DNA of 64,000 nt from Candidatus Planktophila sp. (GCA_017858325.1 JAFMBT010000005.1:1-64000), one strand, 5' to 3'. Positions 50,040 through 60,135 are shown, numbered from the stretch's first letter. Translations and numbers: made by a program. The notes: a model not told the origin generated them from the letters alone.

Positions 50040-51050
50040 TTAATTTTCATCTGCATCAGAAAAATCTTCATCTGATGCGTGGTAGTTCTGATGTTGTGTT
50101 GGATCAAATCCCACTGGACTATCCTTGAGAGACATTCCCATTGAGACAAGCTTTGCCTTAACCTCATCGATGGACTTTGAACCAAAATTGCGGATGTCGA
50201 GAAGATCAGCCTCTGAACGGTTAACCAACTCTCCAACTGTGTGAATACCTTCGCGCTTCAAGCAGTTATAAGAACGAACTGTGAGATCAAGATCTTCGAT
50301 TGGAAGAGCAAGATCTGCGGCAAGGGCTGCATCCATAATAGATGGTCCCATCTCAATACCTTCAGCATCAAGATTAAGTTCACGGGCAAGACCGAAGAGC
50401 TCAACGAGTGTGCGACCCGCGGACGCGACTGCATCACGTGGCTTCATTGAAGGCTTTGTCTCTACGTCAACAACGAGACGATCGAAGTCTGTGCGCTGCT
50501 CAACGCGCGTTGCTTCAACTTTGTATGTCACCTTAAGTACTGGTGAATAGATTGAGTCAACTGGGATGCGTCCAATTTCAGCTCCAGCTTGCTTATTCTG
50601 AACAGCGGTGACATAGCCACGGCCGCGCTCGACAGTAAGTTCGATCTCAAGGCTTGCCTTGTCATTCAAGGTCGCAATGTGAAGTGTTGGGTTATGTACC
50701 TCAACGCCTGCAGGAACTGCAATGTCAGCACCTGTTACAGCGCCAGCACCTGACTTACGAATATAGACAACGCTTGGATCATCATTATCACTTGAGAGCA
50801 CCAAGTTCTTGATATTCAAGACGATATCTGTGAGATCTTCTTTGACGCCTTCAAGAGTGGTGAACTCGTGGAGGGCACCGGCTACGCGAATGCTCGTCAC
50901 TGCTGCACCTGGAATAGATGAGAGCAATGTACGGCGCATGGAGTTACCGAGTGTGTATCCAAAACCTGGCTCAAGCGGTTCAATGATGAAACGTGAGCGG
51001 TTCTCTGAGATTACTTCTTCACTGAGGGTGGGACGTTGTGCAATTAGCAC
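50040..51050 (-). CDS. rpoA: RNA polymerase alpha subunit
   Basis: A 336-aa alpha subunit. The N-terminal assembly domain has [22 protein letters not shown]; the C-terminal domain (about 245-315) has [17 protein letters not shown] and [16 protein letters not shown] for DNA and activator contacts. The acidic tail is short. The start codon is GTG with an AGGAG site. A hairpin occupies the gap from rpsD. Confidence 0.98.
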   Translation of the reverse strand: MLIAQRPTLSEEVISENRSRFIIEPLEPGFGYTLGNSMRRTLLSSIPGAAVTSIRVAGALHEFTTLEGVKEDLTDIVLNIKNLVLSSDNDDPSVVYIRKSGAGAVTGADIAVPAGVEVHNPTLHIATLNDKASLEIELTVERGRGYVTAVQNKQAGAEIGRIPVDSIYSPVLKVTYKVEATRVEQRTDFDRLVVDVETKPSMKPRDAVASAGRTLVELFGLARELNLDAEGIEMGPSIMDAALAADLALPIEDLDLTVRSYNCLKREGIHTVGELVNRSEADLLDIRNFGSKSIDEVKAKLVSMGMSLKDSPVGFDPTQHQNYHASDEDFSDADEN

Positions 51051-51072
51051 TGCTGCTCCTCTTTCTTCTCGC

Positions 51073-51094
51073 GGAAATCCACTATTTGATTTCC
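51073..51094 (-). ncRNA. Stem-loop between rpsD and rpoA
   Basis: GGAAATC - 8 bases - GATTTCC on the minus strand, a perfect 7-bp stem in the 64-bp rpsD-rpoA gap. It has no U tract, so it is not a standard terminator; processing or S4-linked regulation is possible. Confidence 0.4.
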
Positions 51095-51114
51095 TAGATT
51101 GGGGTCTTTAAAAA

Positions 51115-51741
51115 TTACTTGCTGTAAAGCTCAACAATGAGCTGTTCTTGAACCTGAGTATCGATCACTGCACGAGCTGGAAGACCGTGGATGATGATTC
51201 TCATCTTCGATCCAACAACCTCCATCCATGCTGGAACTGACTTTTCGCCGAGTTCAGCACTTGCAACGATGAAAGGTGTGAGATCAAGTGACTTTGGAAG
51301 AACATCAATGATGTCCATCGCAGAGACACGGAATGAAGGAATATTTACCTTCTTACCGTTGACCAGGAAGTGACCGTGGCGAACCAACTGGCGCGCCATG
51401 TCACGGCTCTTTGCAAAACCTGCACGGAATACGACGTTATCAAGACGAGTCTCAAGAAGGATAAGGAGGTTCTCACCAGTCTTACCCTGCTTGCGGTTAG
51501 CCTCTTCGTAGTAACCACGGAACTGCTTTTCAAGAACACCGTAGATACGTGCGCACTTCTGCTTCTCGCGCATCTGCAATAGATACTCAGATTCCTTTGA
51601 ACGTCCACGACCATGCTGTCCTGGTGGATATGGACGTGATTCGATCGGACACTTTGGTCCATCGCACTTTGAGCCCTTAAGGAAGAGCTTTACTTTTTCG
51701 CGACGGCAACGCTTGCAGTCTGCTCCGGTATAACGAGCCAT
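51115..51741 (-). CDS. rpsD: 30S ribosomal protein S4
   Basis: A 208-aa S4: starts ARYTGADCKRCRREK, with a cysteine-containing N-terminal element (C9, C12, C26, C31: CKRC ... CDGPKC) typical of the zinc-binding form, and the S4 RNA-binding domain MARQLVRHGHFLVNGKKVN. Follows rpsK. Confidence 0.98.
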   Translation of the reverse strand: MARYTGADCKRCRREKVKLFLKGSKCDGPKCPIESRPYPPGQHGRGRSKESEYLLQMREKQKCARIYGVLEKQFRGYYEEANRKQGKTGENLLILLETRLDNVVFRAGFAKSRDMARQLVRHGHFLVNGKKVNIPSFRVSAMDIIDVLPKSLDLTPFIVASAELGEKSVPAWMEVVGSKMRIIIHGLPARAVIDTQVQEQLIVELYSK

Positions 51742-51757
51742 TTATTCTCTTCCTTCC

Positions 51758-52177
51758 TTAAACTCGACGTGGTTTCGGTGGGCGGCAGCCGTTGTGTGGA
51801 GCTGGAGTGACATCAGAGATGGCTCCAACTTCAAGGCCTGCTGCTTGCAATGAACGGATTGCAGTTTCGCGTCCGGAACCTGGTCCCTTTACGAAAACAT
51901 CTACCTTCTTGAGGCCATGCTCCTGCGCGCGACGAGCTGCTACTTCTGCTGCAAGCTGTGCCGCGAATGGAGTTGACTTACGTGAGCCCTTGAAACCAAC
52001 CTGGCCAGAAGATGACCAAGAGATAACAGCGCCTGATGGGTCTGTGATTGAGATGATGGTGTTGTTAAAGGTCGACTTAATAAAAGCCTTACCAACAGCA
52101 ACGTTCTTCTTCTCTTTCTTACGAATCTTTACCTTGCCCTTTGTTGCGGCAGCGGTCTTTGACTTAGGAGCGGCCAT
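51758..52177 (-). CDS. rpsK: 30S ribosomal protein S11
   Basis: A 139-aa S11 with a lysine-rich N-terminus, then [37 protein letters not shown] and the invariant tail [17 protein letters not shown]. Adjacent to rpsM with overlapping ends. Confidence 0.98.
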   Translation of the reverse strand: MAAPKSKTAAATKGKVKIRKKEKKNVAVGKAFIKSTFNNTIISITDPSGAVISWSSSGQVGFKGSRKSTPFAAQLAAEVAARRAQEHGLKKVDVFVKGPGSGRETAIRSLQAAGLEVGAISDVTPAPHNGCRPPKPRRV

Positions 52178-52554
52178 TACTTAGTCACCTTCTTCTTACC
52201 TGCAATTGCTTTACGAGGACCCTTACGCGTACGTGCGTTGGTATGTGTGCGCTGACCACGTACAGGAAGTCCCTTACGGTGACGAATACCTTGGTAGCTC
52301 TGAATTTCAACTTTACGACGAATGTCGCTAGCGATTTCGCGGCGTAGATCGCCCTCAATCTTATAGTTGGCTTCGATGTATTCACGAAGCTGTGCGAGTT
52401 CTGCTTCTTGCAGATCTTTTACGCGAGTATCTGGGCTGATGCCAGTTGCTGCGAGTACTTCATGGGAACGAGTAATACCCATTCCGAAGATATAGGTAAG
52501 TGCAATCTCAACGCGCTTTTCGCGTGGTAGATCGACACCGACAAGACGTGCCAT
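52177..52554 (-). CDS. rpsM: 30S ribosomal protein S13
   Basis: A 125-aa S13: [21 protein letters not shown]-type start, GIGxxRS-like [12 protein letters not shown], and [21 protein letters not shown] at the C-terminus. The frame continues upstream to 52590, but the ATG at 52554 gives the family N-terminus. The region before it lacks a clear ribosome-binding site and holds several inverted repeats. Confidence 0.97.
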   Translation of the reverse strand: MARLVGVDLPREKRVEIALTYIFGMGITRSHEVLAATGISPDTRVKDLQEAELAQLREYIEANYKIEGDLRREIASDIRRKVEIQSYQGIRHRKGLPVRGQRTHTNARTRKGPRKAIAGKKKVTK

Positions 52555-52574
52555 TTTTTCAACCGATCTGTATC

Positions 52575-52650
52575 CGGAGGTCCTCCGCAATGTTTCTCAA
52601 CAGTTGTTGAGTCTCAGCCTGCCGGTCCGAGAGTCCTAAGTAATTACTTA
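52575..52650. repeat. Cluster of short inverted repeats between rpmJ and rpsM
   Basis: Three elements in the 129-bp gap: CGGAGG-T-CCTCCG (52575-52587), CTCAACA-GT-TGTTGAG (52596-52611), and the 14-bp palindrome TAAGTAATTACTTA (52637-52650). All lie upstream of rpsM on the minus strand and could form leader hairpins or hold a promoter. Confidence 0.45.
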
Positions 52651-52683
52651 CTTAAGTCACATCACGCGTACTAGTAGTGCTAC

Positions 52684-52797
52684 TTATCCCTGACGTTGCT
52701 TGTGACGAAGGTTTTCGCAAATGACCATGACGCGACCCTTGCGACGAATGACTTTGCACTTATCGCAAATCTTCTTCACGCTTGGATTAACTTTCAT
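52684..52797 (-). CDS. rpmJ: 50S ribosomal protein L36 (zinc-binding form)
   Basis: A 37-aa L36 read directly from the minus strand: [19 protein letters not shown], then a basic segment with [15 protein letters not shown]. The CDKC pair, the later Cys and His form the zinc ribbon, so this is the C+ type. Lies between infA and rpsM as usual. Confidence 0.97.
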   Translation of the reverse strand: MKVNPSVKKICDKCKVIRRKGRVMVICENLRHKQRQG

Positions 52798-52813
52798 AGT
52801 CGTGCTCCTTCTA

Positions 52814-53035
52814 TTACTTGTAACGATAGATAATTCGACCTCGCGTGAGGTCATATGGACTTAGTTCTGCGATCACACGATCACCAGGAAGAATACGAAT
52901 GTAGTTCTTTCGCATCTTTCCACTAATGTGTGCCAAGATCTTGTGTCCATTTGTTAGTTCAACGCGAAACATTGCATTAGGTAGAGCTTCAGCTACAACG
53001 CCTTCAATTTCGATGGCGCCATCTTTGCTAGCCAA
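52814..53035 (-). CDS. infA: Translation initiation factor IF-1
   Basis: A 73-aa IF-1 (OB fold): [57 protein letters not shown]. The start codon is TTG, preceded by AGAAGG at a proper distance; no in-frame ATG gives the family N-terminus. A 217-bp gap separates it from map. Confidence 0.97.
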   Translation of the reverse strand: MASKDGAIEIEGVVAEALPNAMFRVELTNGHKILAHISGKMRKNYIRILPGDRVIAELSPYDLTRGRIIYRYK

Positions 53036-53089
53036 AAATATACCTTCTTCTCTGTTATCTCATAAAACGAACATGGTTGGTCCAGCCCT

Positions 53090-53104
53090 AAATCCTGTGG
53101 ATTT
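53090..53104 (-). other. Hairpin upstream of infA
   Basis: AAATCC-ACA-GGATTT on the minus strand, 55 bases before the infA start, inside the 217-bp map-infA gap. The rest of this gap (53036-53252) holds CTCAG-N8-CTGAG (53222-53239 area), a possible TAGAAT -10 and no gene that I can see. Confidence 0.35.
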
Positions 53105-53252
53105 ACTTCTTGACCGAAGGGTGATTCTAAAGGTAGGAGCCTCATAAAGGGAAATCGGCCCCTTTTACTCCTGATCTCCCCCTAAATCCAGCTTTTCCCC
53201 TCTCGACACGAGCTCTGACTCAGGATTCAATCTGAGCCATCGCCAGTGGTGC

Positions 53253-54065
53253 TCACGCCAGTAAGTCTGAGACTTCGATTCCGAGGGTAGCTAGCTTTGC
53301 TCGGCCTCCATCGATAGCGGTAAGCACAAATGGTTTGCCATCTGGCAAGAGAACGAAGGAATTCTCAAAGTGTGCGCCGCGACTCTGATCATTTGAGACA
53401 ACGGTCCAATCATCGCTGAGAACATGTGTCTTTGCACTTCCCCGAGTAATCATCGGCTCAATGGCAAGTGCCATACCGGCGACGAGTTCAGGGCCATTGC
53501 CGGGCTTTCCAAAATTTAATACATGTGGCTCTTGATGCATCTCTGTACCAATTCCATGACCGCCGTATTCGGCCAAGATTCCGTACTTACCTTGTGAATC
53601 AATATAACTGCCAATCGCATGGCTGATATCGGTAAGACGTCCGCCAAGTTTTGCAGCCGCAAAACCTCGCCACATAGATTCTTCACAGACATCCATCATC
53701 TTCTGATCTTCTGGGTCAACGCTTCCAACACCATATGAGAAAGCGGCATCTCCATGCCAACCTTCAATTATCGCACCACAATCAATAGAGACAACATCTC
53801 CATCTTCGATTATGCGATCACCTGGAATTCCATGAACGATCTCATCATTTACTGAGATACAGATCGTTGCCGGATATCCGTGATAGCCAAGGAAGTTTGA
53901 TGTACCTCCTCCGCGCTTAATGTTGGCTGCAGCAATTGCATCGAGTGCATCGGTTCGCATTCCGACCTTAATCGATTGGCGCAGTAGATCTAACGTTTGA
54001 CCGACAAGGAGACCGGCGCGACGCATTATTTTTAACTCTTCGAGAGTTTTAATCTGAATCGCCAT
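53253..54065 (-). CDS. map: Methionine aminopeptidase, type I
   Basis: A 270-aa metallo-aminopeptidase removing N-terminal Met. Metal ligands lie in VSIDCGAIIEGWHGDAAFS (two Asp), GHGIGTEMHQEPHV (His), MALAIEPMI (Glu), and SRGAHFENSFVL (Glu). It follows adk by a few bases and has an AGGA site before the ATG. Confidence 0.97.
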   Translation of the reverse strand: MAIQIKTLEELKIMRRAGLLVGQTLDLLRQSIKVGMRTDALDAIAAANIKRGGGTSNFLGYHGYPATICISVNDEIVHGIPGDRIIEDGDVVSIDCGAIIEGWHGDAAFSYGVGSVDPEDQKMMDVCEESMWRGFAAAKLGGRLTDISHAIGSYIDSQGKYGILAEYGGHGIGTEMHQEPHVLNFGKPGNGPELVAGMALAIEPMITRGSAKTHVLSDDWTVVSNDQSRGAHFENSFVLLPDGKPFVLTAIDGGRAKLATLGIEVSDLLA

Positions 54066-54072
54066 AAAAATC

Positions 54073-54705
54073 CTATTGAACGCGACTCAACGCATCGATG
54101 GCACGTTGAGTAATTTCAGAAACATCACCTAGGGCGGTTACCGTAATCAGCAGACCTTCGGTGCGATAAAAATGAATAATCGGTGCGGTCTGCTCTTCAT
54201 AGACTGCTAAGCGGCGTGCAATAACCTCTGGCTTATCATCCTCGCGCTGATAAAGCTCGCCACCATCTGCTGGGCATGAAGTTGATCCCGCATCCGTTGA
54301 CTTACCGCATTGGCGACATGTTAAACGCGATGAGAGTCGAGCAATAATTTCTTCCGATGGAATCGAGAACTCAAGTACTGCGCTGAGTGAACTCATCTTT
54401 TCAGCCATCAGGGCTCGTAGAACTTCAGCCTGTGAGACATTGCGCGGCCATCCATCGAGTAAGAATCCTGCGCGAGCATCTTCTTCTTCTAGTCGGGCGC
54501 GAACCATTGCATTGGTGATTGCATCGCTGACGAGTTCGCCGCGATCAACAAAAGCTTTTGCTTCAAGACCGAGCGGTGTTCCCGCTTTCATATTGGCACG
54601 AAAGATATCTCCAGTAGAGATATGGGGAATTGAGTAATGTGCCGAGAGAAAAGCTGCCTGTGTTCCCTTGCCAGCACCTGGTGGTCCAACCAGGACTAAT
54701 CTCAT
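54073..54705 (-). CDS. adk: Adenylate kinase with zinc-type lid
   Basis: A 210-aa adenylate kinase. P-loop GPPGAGKGTQAAFL, HISTGDIFRANM, FLLDGWPRN and the long lid are present. The lid carries C130, C133, C144 and D147 (CRQC ... CPAD), a Cys3-Asp zinc site. Mtb-type actinobacterial enzymes have a short lid, so this form differs. Its ATG overlaps the secY stop. Confidence 0.97.
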   Translation of the reverse strand: MRLVLVGPPGAGKGTQAAFLSAHYSIPHISTGDIFRANMKAGTPLGLEAKAFVDRGELVSDAITNAMVRARLEEEDARAGFLLDGWPRNVSQAEVLRALMAEKMSSLSAVLEFSIPSEEIIARLSSRLTCRQCGKSTDAGSTSCPADGGELYQREDDKPEVIARRLAVYEEQTAPIIHFYRTEGLLITVTALGDVSEITQRAIDALSRVQ

Positions 54706-56000
54706 TAGCGCAAGAATCCCTCATAGGAGCGTTGCTGCAATTGGCTTTCAATCTGCTTGGCGGTATCAAGACCAACACCGACAACGATCAGAATCGCAGT
54801 TCCACCGAATGGGAAGTTCTGAGAGGCTCCAAAGAGGACAAGTGCGATGATTGGAATGATCGCAACGAGTGCTAGATAGAGCGATCCTGGCGCAATAATG
54901 CGTGAGAGTACATACTGCAAATACTCTGAGGTTGGACGTCCGGCACGAATACCCGGAATAAATCCACCGTACTTCTTCATATTATCTGCAACTTCATCTG
55001 GGTTAAATGTGATTGCTACATAGAAGTAAGTAAAGAAGATAATCATTCCAGCGTATGCGGTGATGTAAAAAATATTATCTCCGTTAACCAGATTACGCTG
55101 AATCCAGACAGCCCAAGCAGAGGTACTTCCGGTGAAGTTGACGATTAGCGATGGGATGTAGAGAAGTGAAGATGCAAAGATAACTGGGATAACGCCAGCT
55201 TGGTTGACCTTGATTGGAATATAGGTTGAGGTTCCCCCGTATGCCTGGCGACCAACCATGCGCTTGGCATACTGCACAGGAATACGGCGCTGAGCCTGCT
55301 CAACGAAGACAACTGCTGCAATAACAAGAAGCCCAATAAGTAGGACGAAGATGAAAGTTGCTAGACCACGATCGATTCTGATACTCCAGAGCTGTGTTGG
55401 AAAGCTTGCTGAGATAGATGTAAAGATCAAGATTGACATACCGTTACCAACGCCGCGATCTGTAATCAATTCACCAAGCCACATGATTACAGAAGTTCCT
55501 GCTGTCATCACGATGATCATTGTTATGATGCGCTCCCATGAATCGATAGGAATAATTGGAAGATCGCAACCTGCGATAAGGCGACCTGGTGTACGTGCAA
55601 CTGCGATCAAGCCTGTTGATTGCAAAACCGCAAGACCAATAGTCAAATATCGTGTGTACTGAGTGAGCTTGGCAGTTCCTGACTGTCCCTCTTTCTTGAG
55701 AGTTTCAAAGCGAGGAATAACAACGGTAAGAAGTTGAACAATGATCGATGCGGTGATGTAAGGCATGATTCCGAGTGCAAAGACGGAGAGCTGAATAAGC
55801 GCTCCACCGCTGAACAAGTTGATCAAGCCAAAGAGCCCGCCCTGATCTGCTCCAGCAAGACATTGCTGAACGTTGGTGTATGAAACACCAGGGGTTGGCA
55901 CCACTGAACCAAAGCGAAAGAGCGCCATGATCGAAAGAGTGAAGAAGATTTTCTTGCGCAGCTCTGGAGTCTTAAAAGCCATACCAAATGCGGAAAGCAT
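54705..56000 (-). CDS. secY: Protein translocase subunit SecY
   Basis: A 431-aa channel subunit with ten helices. Visible: FGSVVPTPGVSY in the plug region, LSVFALGIMPYITASI, QRRIPVQYAKRMVG (cytosolic loop) and SQNFPFGGTAILIVVGVGLDT at the C-terminal end. The ATG at 56000 follows AAGGAGAAAATTG; the codon before it is TTG. Central gene of the spc cluster end: rplO-secY-adk-map. Confidence 0.97.
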   Translation of the reverse strand: MLSAFGMAFKTPELRKKIFFTLSIMALFRFGSVVPTPGVSYTNVQQCLAGADQGGLFGLINLFSGGALIQLSVFALGIMPYITASIIVQLLTVVIPRFETLKKEGQSGTAKLTQYTRYLTIGLAVLQSTGLIAVARTPGRLIAGCDLPIIPIDSWERIITMIIVMTAGTSVIMWLGELITDRGVGNGMSILIFTSISASFPTQLWSIRIDRGLATFIFVLLIGLLVIAAVVFVEQAQRRIPVQYAKRMVGRQAYGGTSTYIPIKVNQAGVIPVIFASSLLYIPSLIVNFTGSTSAWAVWIQRNLVNGDNIFYITAYAGMIIFFTYFYVAITFNPDEVADNMKKYGGFIPGIRAGRPTSEYLQYVLSRIIAPGSLYLALVAIIPIIALVLFGASQNFPFGGTAILIVVGVGLDTAKQIESQLQQRSYEGFLR

Positions 56001-56056
56001 CAATTTTCTCCTTCTATCGATTCAAGCGTCTTTAATGTGAACTTTTTTACAACCGT

Positions 56057-56497
56057 TTAAAGGGTTGCCGTTGATCCGCCAGCAGCGGTGATCTTCTCGA
56101 TCGCCGATGATGAGAATGCATGTGCTGTAACGCTTACCTTGACAGAGATTTCTCCATTGCCAAGAACTTTTACAGGAAGGCTATCGCGCACCGCTCCAAG
56201 AGCAATGAGTGACGCAACTGTTACATCGCCACCCTTTGGATATAGAGCGTTGATTATTGAGACATTAACTACCTGATACTCAATGCGTGCTGGGTTCTTA
56301 AAACCACGTAGCTTAGGCAAGCGCATAACGAGAGGTAGCTGACCACCTTCGAAACCTGGACGCACTGTGTTACGAGCGTGCGTTCCCTTGCCACCGCGAC
56401 CGGCGGTCTTTCCCTTAGATGCTTCACCGCGACCCTTACGAGTCTTAGCTTTCTTGGCACCTGGTGCTGGTCTGAGGTGATGAAGTTTTAGCGTCAT
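56057..56497 (-). CDS. rplO: 50S ribosomal protein L15
   Basis: A 146-aa L15: [21 protein letters not shown], the glycine-rich [33 protein letters not shown], and a C-terminal [13 protein letters not shown]. Encoded between rpmD and secY. Confidence 0.98.
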   Translation of the reverse strand: MTLKLHHLRPAPGAKKAKTRKGRGEASKGKTAGRGGKGTHARNTVRPGFEGGQLPLVMRLPKLRGFKNPARIEYQVVNVSIINALYPKGGDVTVASLIALGAVRDSLPVKVLGNGEISVKVSVTAHAFSSSAIEKITAAGGSTATL

Positions 56498-56499
56498 CT

Positions 56500-56682
56500 C
56501 TACTCAACCTCCTCGATCTTAATCAAGTGGCGAGCGGCGTATGCCATGCCACGAATTTCTGGGCGATCTTCCTTAACGACAATATCATTGATGCGCTTTA
56601 GCCCAAGTGAGCGAACGCTTTCGCGGATCTCTGGCTTGTTACCAACTGTTGACTTGATCTGTGTGATCTTTAAACGTGGCAT
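56500..56682 (-). CDS. rpmD: 50S ribosomal protein L30
   Basis: A 60-aa L30: [34 protein letters not shown] and [12 protein letters not shown] are family features. Overlaps rpsE and is two bases before rplO. Confidence 0.97.
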   Translation of the reverse strand: MPRLKITQIKSTVGNKPEIRESVRSLGLKRINDIVVKEDRPEIRGMAYAARHLIKIEEVE

Positions 56683-57296
56683 TAGGCACCAACTGTCTGT
56701 GACGCGCGGATGATTGCAGCAGGAGCTACATCTTCGAGTGGAAGTCCACGTCGAGCTGCAATTGCTGCTGGAGACTCGAGCATCTTTAGCGCTGCAACAG
56801 TGGCATGAACCATATTGATCGCGTTATTTGAGCCGAGTGATTTTGTAAGTACATCAGTGATACCTGCACACTCAAGTACGGCACGAACAGGACCACCAGC
56901 GATTACACCGGTACCTGGAGAAGCTGGGCGAAGGAGAATTACGCCTGCCGCTGTCTCGCCCTGAACTGGGTGAGGAATTGTTCCCTGAACGCGTGGAACT
57001 GTGAAGAATGACTTCTTTGCTTCTTCGACAGCCTTTGCAATTGCTTGTGGGACTTCCTTGGACTTTCCGTATCCGATTCCAACCTGGCCGTTGCCGTCGC
57101 CGACAACTACGAGTGCTGTGAATGAGAAACGACGTCCACCCTTAACAACTTTAGATACACGGTTGATAAAGACAACGCGCTCCATAAATGGAGACTTGTC
57201 CTTCTCGCGATCATCGCGACGCTCGCGACGTTCTCCGCGTCCCTTATTTGAAGGTGCTGCAGTTGTAGCTGCATCGCTTGATGGGTTTTGGGCCAT
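56682..57296 (-). CDS. rpsE: 30S ribosomal protein S5
   Basis: A 204-aa S5 from the chosen ATG. A charged N-terminal extension ([17 protein letters not shown]) precedes the double-stranded RNA-binding part [19 protein letters not shown] and the S5 C-terminal domain with [15 protein letters not shown]. The frame is open to 57377 in rplR, but the ATG at 57296, just after the rplR stop, is the natural start. Confidence 0.97.
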   Translation of the reverse strand: MAQNPSSDAATTAAPSNKGRGERRERRDDREKDKSPFMERVVFINRVSKVVKGGRRFSFTALVVVGDGNGQVGIGYGKSKEVPQAIAKAVEEAKKSFFTVPRVQGTIPHPVQGETAAGVILLRPASPGTGVIAGGPVRAVLECAGITDVLTKSLGSNNAINMVHATVAALKMLESPAAIAARRGLPLEDVAPAAIIRASQTVGA

Positions 57297-57297
57297 G

Positions 57298-57675
57298 TTA
57301 GAACTCCAATCCGTTCTCTCGCGCGCTATCTGCAAGTGCTGCAATGCGACCGTGATACTTGTTTCCTGCGCGGTCAAAGACGACAGTTGTTACACCGGCA
57401 GCCTTTGCGCGTGAGGCAATAAGTGCGCCAACAGCTTTCGACTTTGCAGTCTTATCGCCGTTATCTTTACGAAGATCTGCCTCCATTGTTGAAGCAGATG
57501 CGAGTGTGATGCCCTGTAGATCGTCAACGACCTGTACAAAGAGGTGACGAGTAGAGCGGGAGACAACTAGACGTGGACGCGCAGCGGTTCCTTGAACCTT
57601 CTTGCGAACACGGAAGTGACGACGGGCGCGAGCATTAGTTGCTGACCCCTTGCGGACTTTTACGCCGATTGCCAT
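57298..57675 (-). CDS. rplR: 50S ribosomal protein L18
   Basis: A 125-aa L18 binding 5S r[39 protein letters not shown], and [20 protein letters not shown]. Two bases after rplF; rpsE follows. Confidence 0.98.
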   Translation of the reverse strand: MAIGVKVRKGSATNARARRHFRVRKKVQGTAARPRLVVSRSTRHLFVQVVDDLQGITLASASTMEADLRKDNGDKTAKSKAVGALIASRAKAAGVTTVVFDRAGNKYHGRIAALADSARENGLEF

Positions 57676-57677
57676 TA

Positions 57678-58214
57678 CTACTTACCAGCCTTTCCAGCTT
57701 TACGACGAACTCTCTCGCCAGTCAAACGAAGTCCCTTACCCTTGTAAGGATCTGCCTTGCGAAGCTTCTTGATCTTCGCTGCAACTTCACCAACGAGCTG
57801 CTTATCGATTCCGCTAATATGCAACTTTGTTGGTGATTCAACCTTGTAAGTAATTCCTTCCGGAGCTAAGAATGGAACCGGGTGGCTGTAACCGAGCAAG
57901 AATTCAAGATCCTTACCCTTTTCAGCAACACGAAAACCAACACCGACGATGTCAATGGAGAGTGTGTATCCCTCTGTTACACCAGTGACCATATTGGCAA
58001 CCAATGTACGAGATAGACCATGAAGTGAACGTGTAGCACGCTCTTCATTTGGACGGATGATGGTGAGAACGCCAGACTCTTGTGAAACTTGAATTGGTGA
58101 TGGAACTGCAAGTGAGAGTGCACCCTTAGGACCCTTAACGCTTACTTGCTGTCCGGCAATTGTTACTTCAACGCCACTTGGGAGGGCGATTGGCATGCGA
58201 CCGATACGTGACAT
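57678..58214 (-). CDS. rplF: 50S ribosomal protein L6
   Basis: A 178-aa L6: [28 protein letters not shown], and the C-terminal [21 protein letters not shown] motif. Encoded between rpsH and rplR. Confidence 0.98.
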   Translation of the reverse strand: MSRIGRMPIALPSGVEVTIAGQQVSVKGPKGALSLAVPSPIQVSQESGVLTIIRPNEERATRSLHGLSRTLVANMVTGVTEGYTLSIDIVGVGFRVAEKGKDLEFLLGYSHPVPFLAPEGITYKVESPTKLHISGIDKQLVGEVAAKIKKLRKADPYKGKGLRLTGERVRRKAGKAGK

Positions 58215-58220
58215 ATTCGA

Positions 58221-58625
58221 TCACCATACGTAGGCGAGAACTTCTCCGCCTACACCCTGTTTGTTGGCTTGCTTATCAGTAAGCAAGCCAGAAGAAGTCG
58301 AAATAATTGCAACGCCTAGTCCACCGAGGACCTTAGGTAGCGCAGTTGACTTTGCGTAAACGCGAAGTCCTGGCTTACTGACGCGACGAAGTCCTGCAAG
58401 TGAACGCTCACGGTTAGCACCGAACTTGAGTTCAAGAATCAGTGACTTACCTACGCCATTTGCATTGTCTTCAACACGGAAACCGCCGATGTAACCCTCT
58501 TTTTGGAGGATCTCTGCAATACGAACCTTAACCGATGAAGACGGCATTGAAACCGTGTCATGGTAGGCAGAGTTCGCATTGCGCAGACGAGACAACATGT
58601 CTGCGATTGGATCTGTCATTGTCAT
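58221..58625 (-). CDS. rpsH: 30S ribosomal protein S8
   Basis: A 134-aa S8: [39 protein letters not shown], and [20 protein letters not shown] second Met two codons in is also possible as the start. Preceded by a 67-base gap from rpsN. Confidence 0.98.
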   Translation of the reverse strand: MTMTDPIADMLSRLRNANSAYHDTVSMPSSSVKVRIAEILQKEGYIGGFRVEDNANGVGKSLILELKFGANRERSLAGLRRVSKPGLRVYAKSTALPKVLGGLGVAIISTSSGLLTDKQANKQGVGGEVLAYVW

Positions 58626-58692
58626 ACGTGGCCTGTGGCCTTTCTCGAACCGGTTTCTTCACGCTCTGTGAAGACCTGTTTCGTTGTAGTAA

Positions 58693-58878
58693 TTACCAAG
58701 AAGCTTTTGTGATACCTGGAAGTTCGCCGCGGTGTGCCATTTCGCGGAAACAGATACGGCAGATGCCGAATTTTTGGTAGACAGCGTGTGGACGACCACA
58801 ACGCTGGCAACGTGTGTAACCGCGCACCTTGAACTTTGGCTTACGAGCAGCCTTAACCTTGAGTGATGTTTTGGCCAT
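58693..58878 (-). CDS. rpsN: 30S ribosomal protein S14 type Z (zinc-binding)
   Basis: A 61-aa S14. Two CxxC pairs (CQRC and CRIC) make the zinc ribbon, and the C-terminus is [17 protein letters not shown], so this is the short zinc form common in actinobacterial spc operons. Lies between rplE and rpsH. Confidence 0.98.
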   Translation of the reverse strand: MAKTSLKVKAARKPKFKVRGYTRCQRCGRPHAVYQKFGICRICFREMAHRGELPGITKASW

Positions 58879-58880
58879 TC

Positions 58881-59438
58881 TTATGCCTCCCTGAAAGGAA
58901 AGCCGAGCTGCTTGAGTAGCGCGCGACCTTCATCATCGTTCTTAGCTGTAGTTACAAAAGTAATATCCATACCGCGTGGACGGTCTACCTTGTCTTGTTC
59001 GATCTCTGGGAATACAACCTGCTCGGTAAGACCGAAGGTGTAATTACCCTTGCCATCGAATTGCTTTGGTGAAAGTCCGCGGAAGTCACGGATACGTGGA
59101 AGAGAGATTGAGAGTAGGCGATCTGCAAACTCCCACATACGATCTCCACGAAGTGTGACGTGTGCACCAATTGGCATACCTTCACGCAACTTAAATTGCG
59201 CGATTGATTTGCGTGACTTGGTTACCTGTGGCTTCTGGCCTGTGATGATTGCTAGATCGCGGATTGCGCCTTCGATCAACTTTGAATCACGAGCAGCTTC
59301 ACCGACACCCATGTTGACTACAACCTTTACAAGGGTTGGAACCTGCATTGGATTGGTAAATCCGAATTCCTTGGTAAGTGCAGCCTTGATCTCGCTCTTG
59401 TAGCGAGCCTTAAGGCGAACATCTGTAGTTGTGCTCAT
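58881..59438 (-). CDS. rplE: 50S ribosomal protein L5
   Basis: A 185-aa L5 that contacts 5S r[59 protein letters not shown], and [20 protein letters not shown]. Overlaps rplX. Confidence 0.98.
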   Translation of the reverse strand: MSTTTDVRLKARYKSEIKAALTKEFGFTNPMQVPTLVKVVVNMGVGEAARDSKLIEGAIRDLAIITGQKPQVTKSRKSIAQFKLREGMPIGAHVTLRGDRMWEFADRLLSISLPRIRDFRGLSPKQFDGKGNYTFGLTEQVVFPEIEQDKVDRPRGMDITFVTTAKNDDEGRALLKQLGFPFREA

Positions 59439-59749
59439 TAGATGTCCTTTCCTGTGCGACGTGAGATTCGAACGTTACGACCATCGTCTCCAACGCGTGA
59501 ACCAACACGAGTTGCCTGGCCTTCGCCATCAACGACCATCACATTTGAAATATGGAGTGATGCTTCGACGGTAATAATTCCGCCGACCTTAACGCCCTTT
59601 TCACCAGTCTGCTCGCGAGTGTGGCGCTTTACGCGGTTAACACCCTCGATTGTGACTCGTGAGCCATCAACATGGATAACCTTGCCTGTTACGCCTTTTT
59701 CTCTTCCAGCGATAACGAGCACGGTGTCATCTTTTTTGATCTTCGGCAT
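59438..59749 (-). CDS. rplX: 50S ribosomal protein L24
   Basis: A 103-aa L24 with a KOW motif: [32 protein letters not shown], and [19 protein letters not shown]. Overlaps rplN and rplE by one base each. Confidence 0.98.
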   Translation of the reverse strand: MPKIKKDDTVLVIAGREKGVTGKVIHVDGSRVTIEGVNRVKRHTREQTGEKGVKVGGIITVEASLHISNVMVVDGEGQATRVGSRVGDDGRNVRISRRTGKDI

Positions 59750-60117
59750 TAGAGCACCTCCGGAGCAAGTGAAATGATCTTCATAAACTTCTTGTCGCGA
59801 AGTTCGCGAGCAACTGGTCCGAAGATACGAGTTCCGCGAGGCTCGCCATCTGCTTTAAGGATGACTGCTGCGTTCTCATCAAAACGAATATATGAACCGT
59901 CTGGACGACGACGTTCTTTTACAGTGCGAACGATGACAGCCTTAACGACTTCACCTTTCTTCACAGTTCCGCCAGGAATTGCATCCTTGACTGAACACAC
60001 GATGATATCTCCGATACCGGCGTAGCGACGCTTGGATCCACCGAGCACACGAATACAGAGAAGCTCTTTCGCTCCTGTGTTATCCGCGACGCGTAGGCGC
60101 GATTCTTGTTGAATCAT
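59749..60117 (-). CDS. rplN: 50S ribosomal protein L14
   Basis: A 122-aa L14: [55 protein letters not shown]. Complete and typical. Confidence 0.98.
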   Translation of the reverse strand: MIQQESRLRVADNTGAKELLCIRVLGGSKRRYAGIGDIIVCSVKDAIPGGTVKKGEVVKAVIVRTVKERRRPDGSYIRFDENAAVILKADGEPRGTRIFGPVARELRDKKFMKIISLAPEVL

Positions 60118-60135
60118 TTTTATTCCACCCGTTCC

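Noticed and set aside
53140-53165. Hairpin AAAGGGG-N7-CCCTTT downstream of map as a terminator
   Set aside because: The stem is short and no U tract follows on the minus strand, so I did not list it as a terminator.
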